Shown here piece after piece: positions 1-5,019 of a stretch of DNA of 6,596 nucleotides. The notes beneath the pieces are model-generated. The model saw nothing but the letters and a program-made list of their open reading frames with translations, did not search any database and had not been told where the DNA came from. The stretch comes from Desulfobulbaceae bacterium (lineage in GTDB: Bacteria; Desulfobacterota; Desulfobulbia; Desulfobulbales; Desulfobulbaceae), in the NCBI GenBank assembly GCA_007121995.1, contig SKJK01000181.1, positions 1-6,596 on the forward strand, written 5' to 3'. How positions within the stretch are numbered: position 1 is the first letter of the stretch; every line of letters starts with the position of its first letter. The position numbers and the translations under genes were made by a program.

Positions 1-9
1 CTTATACGG

Positions 10-636
10 ATGCAAAGAGGATGGATAGCTGTGTGTTGTTTGCTCATTGTCGCAGGCTGTGCCCGGGTTGAGGAACCTGTTCCCGTCGCTCAGGACCCTG
101 CAGTGGTAGTGACCTGCATCGCCGTGTTGCCGGCACAAAGCGCTGTTGATTTTGATCAGACCGTCTCCACCGCTGAGAGCAGGACACTGCAGGAAGGTGT
201 GCAGACACTGAACGTTCTTCTTAGAGAACAGTTGCAGGACACAAGGAAGTTTGTTTTCCTCACCGAAGCACAGGTCGATTTGATTGACGGCCAAAGCGGA
301 ATGATTGATCATTCCGCTCTCAAATACATCGCCAGTCGCTTCAGTTGTAACCTGGTCCTGAAAACCACCCTCAGCCGATACAGTCACAGAGTTGGCGGTC
401 AGTATGGTGCCCGGGAGCCGGCGGCGGTGACTTTTTCTTACAAGCTCTACGAAGCTGAAACCGGCCGGGTACTCTGTCATGGTCGCTTCGATGAACGGCA
501 GCAGTCGGTCATGGAGAATCTGTTTTCCCTGGGCAAAGCGAGGAGTCGAGGGTTAACCTGGATTACCGCAGAACAGATGTTGCGCGAAGGAATGACGGAA
601 AAACTGGGACAATGCCCGTATCTTGTTGGTAGATAA
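10..636 (+). CDS. Predicted lipoprotein, weakly CsgG/LpoB-like core
   Basis: A 208-residue predicted lipoprotein. The N-terminus has a short basic start (Arg3), a hydrophobic stretch at about residues 5-15 and a lipobox Val-Ala-Gly-Cys with the lipidated cysteine at residue 17. The +2 residue is Ala rather than Asp, which favours outer-membrane sorting. The mature part begins with a strand-like 'IAVLPAQ' segment, then a helix, an 'FVFLTE' strand and an 'ALKYIASRFSCNLVLKTTL' stretch. Near the C-terminus is 'YKLYEAETGRVLCHGRFDE'. This order resembles the alpha/beta core of CsgG/LpoB/GNA1162-like lipoproteins, but I cannot assign it firmly to any of them. The ATG at 10 is chosen because it gives a complete signal peptide; only nine bases lie upstream, so its ribosome site and promoter cannot be judged. 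The stop lies 25 bases before the likely start of the PP-loop gene. Role unknown; the lipoprotein call is secure, the fold comparison is weak. Confidence 0.85.
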   Translation: MQRGWIAVCCLLIVAGCARVEEPVPVAQDPAVVVTCIAVLPAQSAVDFDQTVSTAESRTLQEGVQTLNVLLREQLQDTRKFVFLTEAQVDLIDGQSGMIDHSALKYIASRFSCNLVLKTTLSRYSHRVGGQYGAREPAAVTFSYKLYEAETGRVLCHGRFDERQQSVMENLFSLGKARSRGLTWITAEQMLREGMTEKLGQCPYLVGR

Positions 637-661
637 ACCCGGTTTCCAGCTCCTTTATCCC

Positions 662-1423
662 ATGCGTTTACCTGCGGATGTCAACCGCCGCGTCGGCCGG
701 GCCATGCACGACTATGCCATGTTGGATCATGGCGACCAGGTTCTTGTCGCTGTTTCCGGCGGGATGGATTCCCTGGTACTTGCCCGTTTGCTCCTTGCCT
801 GGCAAAGGAAAGCGCCGATCGAATACAGTCTGCATGTCGTCCATGTTGATATGGCTCCAGGGGGCGAAGCTCCCGGAAAGGCAGCCAGGGAGATTGCTGC
901 TTGCCTTGCCTCGGTCGGCCTGCACCTCCATGTACTTCCCGCCAGCTGGCGGCCGGATCGCGCGCAGCTCGAAGCAGCCGGGAAGGGAAAGGATGTCTGT
1001 TTTCAATGCGCTCGTTCCCGGCGCACCCAGCTGTTTGCCTGGGCGCGCCGATTCAACTGCAACAAGATCGCTTTTGGCCATCACCGGGACGACATCATCG
1101 AAACTTTTCTTCTCAACCTCACCTGCAGCGGTAATATCAGCACCATGGCACCGCGACAGGATCTCTTTTCCGGTCGATTGTCCCTGATCCGACCTCTTGC
1201 CTACCTTGATAAGCGGGACATTGAGGCTCTCGGCACGGACCTCAAACTGCAACCTGTTTCTTCTTCCTGTCCTCTCGGAGAAAAGACCCGACGGTTGGAA
1301 ATCCGACGCCTGGCCGAGGATATCTATCAACGGATTCCTGGATCCAGAGAGCAGATCTTTGCCGCTCTGGGGAACGTTCGCAGCGAGTATCTGCTCAAGC
1401 AGGCCGTCGCCAGGGAGGGGTGA
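662..1423 (+). CDS. TtcA-family PP-loop ATPase (tRNA 2-thiocytidine synthetase-like)
   Basis: A 253-residue cytosolic N-type ATP pyrophosphatase. The PP-loop is 'VAVSGGMDS' (SGGMDS at residues 32-37), which adenylates the target base. A CxxC pair (Cys113, Cys116), a 'GHHRDD' motif (139-144) followed by 'IIETFLLNL', and a third cysteine (Cys203) in 'SSCPLG' match the layout of TtcA. That enzyme carries an Fe-S cluster on three cysteines and thiolates C32 of certain tRNAs. It is shorter than E. coli TtcA (about 311 residues), and the loop has Met where classic TtcA has Lys, so the substrate may differ. The start is uncertain. The ATG at 662 gives an N-terminus ('NRRVGRAMHDY') typical of the family, but an in-frame TTG at 623 would add 13 residues and overlap the lipoprotein gene. 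Neither has a good Shine-Dalgarno sequence, so reinitiation after the upstream stop is plausible. The stop lies one base before the ATG of the DUF89 gene. Confidence 0.85.
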   Translation: MRLPADVNRRVGRAMHDYAMLDHGDQVLVAVSGGMDSLVLARLLLAWQRKAPIEYSLHVVHVDMAPGGEAPGKAAREIAACLASVGLHLHVLPASWRPDRAQLEAAGKGKDVCFQCARSRRTQLFAWARRFNCNKIAFGHHRDDIIETFLLNLTCSGNISTMAPRQDLFSGRLSLIRPLAYLDKRDIEALGTDLKLQPVSSSCPLGEKTRRLEIRRLAEDIYQRIPGSREQIFAALGNVRSEYLLKQAVAREG

Positions 1424-1424
1424 G

Positions 1425-2297
1425 ATGGAAACCGGCAATGACTGTCTGGTCTGTTTTCTTCGTCAGGCCCTGGCCACCGTCCGGCGCAGCACCAGCGATC
1501 CTCACCTGCACTGGCAGCTGACCGCCGAAGTGGGGGCCATGCTCGCCTCCTTTGATCCCCGCACCCCACCGCCGGCAAATGCGGTGCATTATTACCGGCT
1601 CATTGCAAAGCGCACAGGTTTGCGCGATCCCTATGCCGCTGAAAAACAGGAGAGCAATGCCTTTGCTCTGGCCCTCGAGCCCCGCATCAGAGAACTGATC
1701 CACGCCGAAGTCGATCCTCTGCGGGCAGCGGTGCAATTTGCCATCAATGCCAATGTCCTGGATTACGGGGCCCAGCATCAGCTCGACCGGGACACGATTC
1801 TCCATTCCTGCCGACAGCCGCCAGTCATTGATCATTTTTCCCTCCTGGTCCAGCAACTGGCCGGACGACCAAATATTCTCTATCTTGCCGACAACTGTGG
1901 TGAGATCGTCTTCGATAAGCTTTTGATCGAGTTGTTGCTTGCCCGAGGTTGCCGGGTGACTGTGGCCGTGCGACAGGATCCCATCATCAACGACGCGACC
2001 CTTGAGGATGCGGTTTTGTGTGGGCTGGACCGGCTCTGTCCGGTAATCACCAATGGCGCCGATGCTCCCGGGACCCCGTTGTCCATGTGCAGTGACGAGT
2101 TCCGCCGCCATTTCGAGGCTGCTGATTGCATCATCAGTAAAGGCATGGGCAACTTCGAGTGTCTCTCCGACGTTCCGGCACCGATTTTTTTTCTCTTTCT
2201 GGTCAAGTGCTCCACTGTACTCGCGTACCTCCAGGACCGGTTGGACCGGACTGACCTGGAGATCGGATCAGCGGTTCTGCTCAACAGCGGGCTGTAG
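1425..2297 (+). CDS. DUF89/ARMT1-like metal-dependent phosphatase domain protein
   Basis: A 290-residue soluble protein of the DUF89 (PF01937, ARMT1-like) family. Characterised relatives are metal-dependent phosphatases thought to remove damaged or overflow sugar phosphates and related metabolites. Visible family marks are an N-terminal 'CLVCFLRQAL' with a CxxC (Cys7, Cys10), the core 'LADNCGEIVFDKLLIE' with the Asp156-Asn157 pair expected at the metal site, 'PIINDATLED' (Asn189-Asp190), 'SKGMGNFE' (238-245) and 'FLVKCSTV' near the end. The open frame extends far upstream into the PP-loop gene. The ATG at 1425 is chosen because it is preceded by a strong purine-rich ribosome site (GGGAGGGG, 1413-1420) and because the family N-terminus begins directly with this cysteine motif. 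The spacing of one base after the previous stop suggests translational coupling. A run of eight T (2185-2192) lies in the coding sequence. The physiological substrate cannot be read from the sequence. Confidence 0.9.
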   Translation: METGNDCLVCFLRQALATVRRSTSDPHLHWQLTAEVGAMLASFDPRTPPPANAVHYYRLIAKRTGLRDPYAAEKQESNAFALALEPRIRELIHAEVDPLRAAVQFAINANVLDYGAQHQLDRDTILHSCRQPPVIDHFSLLVQQLAGRPNILYLADNCGEIVFDKLLIELLLARGCRVTVAVRQDPIINDATLEDAVLCGLDRLCPVITNGADAPGTPLSMCSDEFRRHFEAADCIISKGMGNFECLSDVPAPIFFLFLVKCSTVLAYLQDRLDRTDLEIGSAVLLNSGL

Positions 2298-2306
2298 CGG
2301 GTTGAA

Positions 2307-3044
2307 GTGGTGGTGAAGCGGCTGGCCATTGTGGCCGACATCCATGGCAATCACCGGGCCCTGCAGGCGATTCTGGCGGATATCGCTGTCATGAAGGCGG
2401 AGTTGATTGTGTCCCTTGGTGATAACATTGGCTATGGGCCCGAGCCTGAGGAGGTGGTCCAGGCCCTGCGGCGTCATCAGGTTGTTTCCGTGATGGGTAA
2501 TCATGAGCTGGGGCTGATCAGTCGGAGTTATTATAGTCGCCTGCAGGATGCGGCCAGGGAATCGTTAGCCCTGACCCGCGCCCTGTTGAGTGCCGAGTCC
2601 CTTGCCTGGCTTAAGAATCTGCCGACGGTGCATATCCGCGATGATGCCCGGTTTGTTCATGGGTGTCCGCCCGAGTCCATGACCGTGTACCTTTTTTCGC
2701 CGACGGAAAACCGCCTGCAGCGAGTGTTCGCCTCGTATCCGGAGCGCTTCTGTTTTGTCGGCCATACCCATGTGTTCGGGCTGTATACAGAGCAGGAAGG
2801 CTATGTGGTCAAAAAAAAACTGGCCGTGGGCCGGGTGTGCCTCGATTCGGAGCATCGTTACCTGCTTCTGCCCGGCAGTGTTGGGCAACCCCGGGATACA
2901 GTCAACCGACATGCCAAATATATGGTGTGGGATCAGGCTGAGGGCTGGGTCGAGCTCCGCGCCGTGACCTATGACGTGGCGGGTACCGTCCGGCTGCTGG
3001 CAGAGCGGCGCTTTCCTATGGTTAATGCCCGGAGGCTGGTATGA
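2307..3044 (+). CDS. Calcineurin-like metallophosphoesterase
   Basis: A 245-residue cytosolic phosphoesterase with the full two-metal signature: 'DIHGN' (Asp11, His13), 'LGDNIGYGPEP' (Gly38-Asp39), 'GNHE' (64-67), 'FVHG' (His118) and 'GHTH' (152-155), then 'LLPGSVGQPRD' (187-197). The 'GDNIGYGP' and 'PGSVGQPRD' motifs place it with the YfcE/MJ0936-like bacterial branch (PF12850 type). It is not a classic PPP serine/threonine phosphatase, which would have GDxVDRG. Family members hydrolyse phosphodiesters or phosphomonoesters; the substrate here is unknown. The start is one of three consecutive GTG codons (2307, 2310, 2313) and I take the first; there is only a weak upstream ribosome site. It begins nine bases after the DUF89 stop, so the two are almost certainly cotranscribed. 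Lying directly before a Ser/Thr kinase, it is a candidate opposing phosphatase (inference from position). Nine A in a row (2811-2819) encode Lys169-Lys171. Confidence 0.92.
   Translation: MVVKRLAIVADIHGNHRALQAILADIAVMKAELIVSLGDNIGYGPEPEEVVQALRRHQVVSVMGNHELGLISRSYYSRLQDAARESLALTRALLSAESLAWLKNLPTVHIRDDARFVHGCPPESMTVYLFSPTENRLQRVFASYPERFCFVGHTHVFGLYTEQEGYVVKKKLAVGRVCLDSEHRYLLLPGSVGQPRDTVNRHAKYMVWDQAEGWVELRAVTYDVAGTVRLLAERRFPMVNARRLV
3031..3035 (+). promoter_or_regulatory. Strong Shine-Dalgarno before a short bridging ORF
   Basis: GGAGG sits five bases before an ATG at 3041 that overlaps the metallophosphoesterase stop as ATGA. The site is inside the last codons of the phosphoesterase gene (Arg-Arg-Leu), so it may be coincidental. 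Its strength and spacing are nevertheless better than those of most starts in this window. Confidence 0.4.
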
Positions 3045-3121
3045 GAAAAGTATGTGGAACGCGGGTATTGTCCCCTGGTTGTTCTATGGAGCGCTTTGAT
3101 GAAACACATCGGCAGGTATGA
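3041..3121 (+). CDS. Possible 26-codon bridging peptide ORF
   Basis: An ATG overlapping the phosphoesterase stop (ATGA) and preceded by GGAGG opens a 26-codon frame ending at TGA 3119-3121. This is 20 bases past the kinase ATG codon. The peptide starts Met-Arg-Lys-Val-Cys and contains two cysteines; it resembles nothing I know. It is in a different frame from both neighbours. If translated, it would carry ribosomes across the 54-base gap between phosphoesterase and kinase and stop just beyond the kinase start, a layout typical of translational coupling. It could equally be chance, because the Shine-Dalgarno also encodes the phosphoesterase C-terminus. Only conservation or ribosome profiling would settle it. 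Confidence 0.25.
   Translation: MRKVCGTRVLSPGCSMERFDETHRQV
3088..3091 (+). promoter_or_regulatory. Shine-Dalgarno deciding the kinase start
   Basis: GGAG lies seven bases before the ATG at 3099. This supports the ATG over the in-frame GTG at 3054, which has no ribosome site at proper spacing and would add 15 residues that do not belong to the kinase fold. Confidence 0.6.
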
Positions 3122-4430
3122 GGTCATCCGCCGTCTGGGCAAGGGCGGTATGGGGTCGGTGTACAAGGCCCTGACACCAGTGATTGATAAGGTGGTAGCC
3201 ATCAAGCTGCTTGATCCCACTGAACTCCTGGAGGATGTAGTCGGCGCGGAGCGAGTGCGGGAGATTTTTACCTTCGAGGCCCGAACCATGGCCTCGTTCA
3301 ATCAGCCCTTCCTGGTCACGGCCCATGACTTTGATGAGGATCAGCGGGGGCGACCTTATTTTGTTATGGAGTATATCTGTAATAATCTCGGCGATATGAT
3401 CGGCGAAACGTTTCGCATCGAAGAGGACTCTCGGGTCATCCGCGCCCCCAAGGTCCTGCATTATGGCGGGCAGCTCCTCAAGGCCCTTGATTTTCTCCAC
3501 CACAACGCCATCATCCATCGGGATATCAAGCCACAGAATATCCTGGTCACTGATGACGACAGGATCAAAATCTGTGATTTCGGCATGGCCCTGGTCAAGG
3601 GGGTTGCTTTTTCCGGGCCGGACAACATGCAGATCGGTTCACCCTGCTACACTCCTCCGGAACAGCGCAAGAATCCTGGCATGGTGGATGGCCGGGCTGA
3701 CCTCTATTCAGCGGCGGTGCTGTTGTATCGTATGCTCACCGGCAAACTCCCGGGCATGCAGAGTTTTTCTCTCTCGCTGATTAATCCCCTCTATGATCAG
3801 GCCTGGGATGATTTTTTTGCCAGAGCGCTGCAGTGGCATCCAGGTGCTCGGTATCAAACGGCCGGGGAGATGCTCAAGGCCCTGAATTCCCTTCGCCTGC
3901 AGGAAGGGTGCGACCTGCTGTACAATCCGGATAAAACCGACCAGAACAACAGCATACCGTTGCGAAGTGAACCGGCCAACGTCGGTGGCCGGCGGGCCCG
4001 GGACCTTTTTATGGTCAACAGCTTGTACCGCCCTCTGTATCCGGTATACAACCAGCTGGAAGTCTCTGAGACAACAATCCTTGACCGGGCCACGAACCTG
4101 GTCTGGCAGCGACTCCCCAGCCGCTATCCGGTTACCGTTACCGAAGCCTTCGATCTAGTGGCCCGACTTAATGAGAACAGTTTCGGGGAGTGTCGGCACT
4201 GGCGACTGCCCACGGTCAACGAACTGCTGACGTTGCTGCCCGAGGGCGATTGCGAGGTGTTTCCCCGCACTGAGGGGCAACCGTTGAAGTGGTTGTGGAG
4301 TTGTGATCGCCATGGCAGGCATGAAAGCTGGTATGTGAACATGGACATGGGTTTTGCTGGTGTTCAGGATATCAACTGTCTCAACCAGGTGTTGGCTGTT
4401 ACCGACGCCGACAGTCCGACAGCCGGCTGA
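3099..4430 (+). CDS. Ser/Thr protein kinase with C-terminal DUF1566 domain
   Basis: A 443-residue protein. Residues about 7-265 are a Hanks-type kinase with all catalytic marks: Gly-rich loop 'GKGGMGSV' (14-21), Lys36 in 'VAIK', helix-C Glu60, catalytic loop 'HRDIKPQN' (140-147), 'DFG' (160-162), 'GSPCYTPPEQ' (180-189) in place of the APE segment, Asp201 and Arg251. It should therefore be active. A linker of about 60 residues leads to a DUF1566 domain (about 326-435; PF07603, Lcl C-terminal-like) marked by 'DRATNLVWQR', 'HWRLPTVNELLTLLP' and a late 'LWSC'. There is no signal peptide or membrane helix, so both domains should be cytosolic, although DUF1566 is better known from surface-exposed proteins. 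The DUF1566 part may be a ligand or substrate-recruiting module (inference). The start is ATG 3099, set by GGAG at 3088. The gene follows the metallophosphoesterase by 54 bases and precedes a small unknown gene by 25 bases. Confidence 0.93.
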   Translation: MKHIGRYEVIRRLGKGGMGSVYKALTPVIDKVVAIKLLDPTELLEDVVGAERVREIFTFEARTMASFNQPFLVTAHDFDEDQRGRPYFVMEYICNNLGDMIGETFRIEEDSRVIRAPKVLHYGGQLLKALDFLHHNAIIHRDIKPQNILVTDDDRIKICDFGMALVKGVAFSGPDNMQIGSPCYTPPEQRKNPGMVDGRADLYSAAVLLYRMLTGKLPGMQSFSLSLINPLYDQAWDDFFARALQWHPGARYQTAGEMLKALNSLRLQEGCDLLYNPDKTDQNNSIPLRSEPANVGGRRARDLFMVNSLYRPLYPVYNQLEVSETTILDRATNLVWQRLPSRYPVTVTEAFDLVARLNENSFGECRHWRLPTVNELLTLLPEGDCEVFPRTEGQPLKWLWSCDRHGRHESWYVNMDMGFAGVQDINCLNQVLAVTDADSPTAG

Positions 4431-4443
4431 ATACTCCCATCAC

Positions 4444-4448
4444 GGAGG
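4444..4448 (+). promoter_or_regulatory. Shine-Dalgarno of the 159-residue unknown gene
   Basis: GGAGG lies seven bases before the ATG at 4456. This fixes the start of the downstream gene, whose open frame otherwise runs 34 codons back into the end of the kinase gene. Confidence 0.7.
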
Positions 4449-4455
4449 AACCTTT

Positions 4456-4935
4456 ATGAAGCATCCAGTCGTACATACCTTTCTCGTTCGTTCCCGGTCG
4501 GGTAGGTCGGCGGGGCGGCATGTGGAACGCTACCTTGCCGGTAATCAACTGATCACGTACGCTGATTTTTTTATTCGTGATGAGAAAATATGCAACGCTG
4601 CGGATGAGCGGTTTCAGGTTGTTCTCGATCGTGGCCTGGCAGCCAACCGTGCCTTTGGTCGACGGATGCTGGAGCATCTCAAAGAGGAAGGACTCACCAC
4701 TCTGGATCAGCTGCAGGATCTGGAACAGGGATATGCCACCAAGATCCTCCATACTCTGACCCACCTCCTGGATGGTTTTATTGGTATTGATTCGGCTTTT
4801 TACAACCTGGTGGAGGATTCCCATGGAGTCAGTGCAAAGCTTGCCGGCGCCATCGCCACCGAACCGGAGCTGTATTGGCTGGTTCCGGTTCGAACCGGGG
4901 ATGTGGCCGCCTCTGTCCTGCACCGGGTGAATTGA
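4456..4935 (+). CDS. Hypothetical soluble protein, kinase-linked
   Basis: A 159-residue protein that I do not recognise. It has no signal peptide and no membrane segment. The N-terminal part is basic with Ser/Arg clusters ('VRSRSGRSAGRH', 11-22). The middle and C-terminal parts look mostly helical: 'FQVVLDRGLAANRAFGRRML', then 'LTTLDQLQDLEQGYATKILHTLTHLLDGFIGIDSAF' (read here as motif landmarks at about 53-72 and 80-115). It ends with 'ELYWLVPVRTG'. The ATG at 4456 is backed by a strong GGAGG. It begins 25 bases after the kinase stop, so cotranscription is likely. Ser13, Ser15 and Ser18 among arginines would be plausible phosphorylation sites, so a role as kinase substrate or adaptor is possible but is inference from position only. 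Its 3' end contains a 14-bp perfect palindrome (4885-4898). Confidence 0.8.
   Translation: MKHPVVHTFLVRSRSGRSAGRHVERYLAGNQLITYADFFIRDEKICNAADERFQVVLDRGLAANRAFGRRMLEHLKEEGLTTLDQLQDLEQGYATKILHTLTHLLDGFIGIDSAFYNLVEDSHGVSAKLAGAIATEPELYWLVPVRTGDVAASVLHRVN
4885..4898. repeat. 14-bp perfect palindrome inside coding sequence
   Basis: CCGGTTCGAACCGG reads the same on both strands. It lies 35 bases before the stop of the 159-residue gene. A GAACCGG copy at 4861-4867 can also pair with its left half (4885-4891), so two alternative small RNA hairpins are possible. There is no following T-run, so it is not a classical intrinsic terminator. It may be chance in coding sequence, or a protein-binding or processing site near the end of the operon. 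Confidence 0.35.
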
Positions 4936-5019
4936 GTCGGAAGAACACGAACTGCGGATTTCGTTTATGGGCTCGGTCCGTGAACGGCTTATTTCTGGAT
5001 TTTGTTACCAGGGTGAACT
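4936..5019 (+). other. 84-base intergenic gap before the histidine kinase
   Basis: This is the largest gap in the window. I see no terminator hairpin with a T-run, only a weak CCGT-GA-ACGG pairing, and no clear sigma-70 or sigma-54 promoter. The 3' end carries AGGG (5010-5013), six bases before the histidine kinase ATG. A separate promoter for the histidine kinase is possible but not visible. Confidence 0.5.

Noticed and set aside
1338..1347. 10-bp palindrome CTGGATCCAG in the PP-loop gene
   Set aside because: Short palindromes of this size are expected by chance. It is within codons of a normal coding stretch with no context suggesting a site.
668..2111. Long antisense open frames opposite the PP-loop and DUF89 genes
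   Set aside because: They lie opposite genes with full family motifs, carry no recognisable domains and have no ribosome sites; they are shadows of codon use on the + strand.
2229..2263. Inverted repeat CTCCAGG/CCTGGAG with a repeated GGACCGG between
   Set aside because: It is within the DUF89 coding sequence, explained by repeated Asp-Arg codons, and lacks a T-run or other regulatory context.
3054..3098. GTG start giving a 15-residue N-terminal extension of the kinase
   Set aside because: The ATG at 3099 has a well-spaced GGAG, and the kinase fold begins immediately after it.
4884..4900. tRNA T-arm-like string around GGTTCGAACC
   Set aside because: The T-stem does not pair properly and no acceptor, D or anticodon arm fits upstream. 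It lies inside a coding frame.
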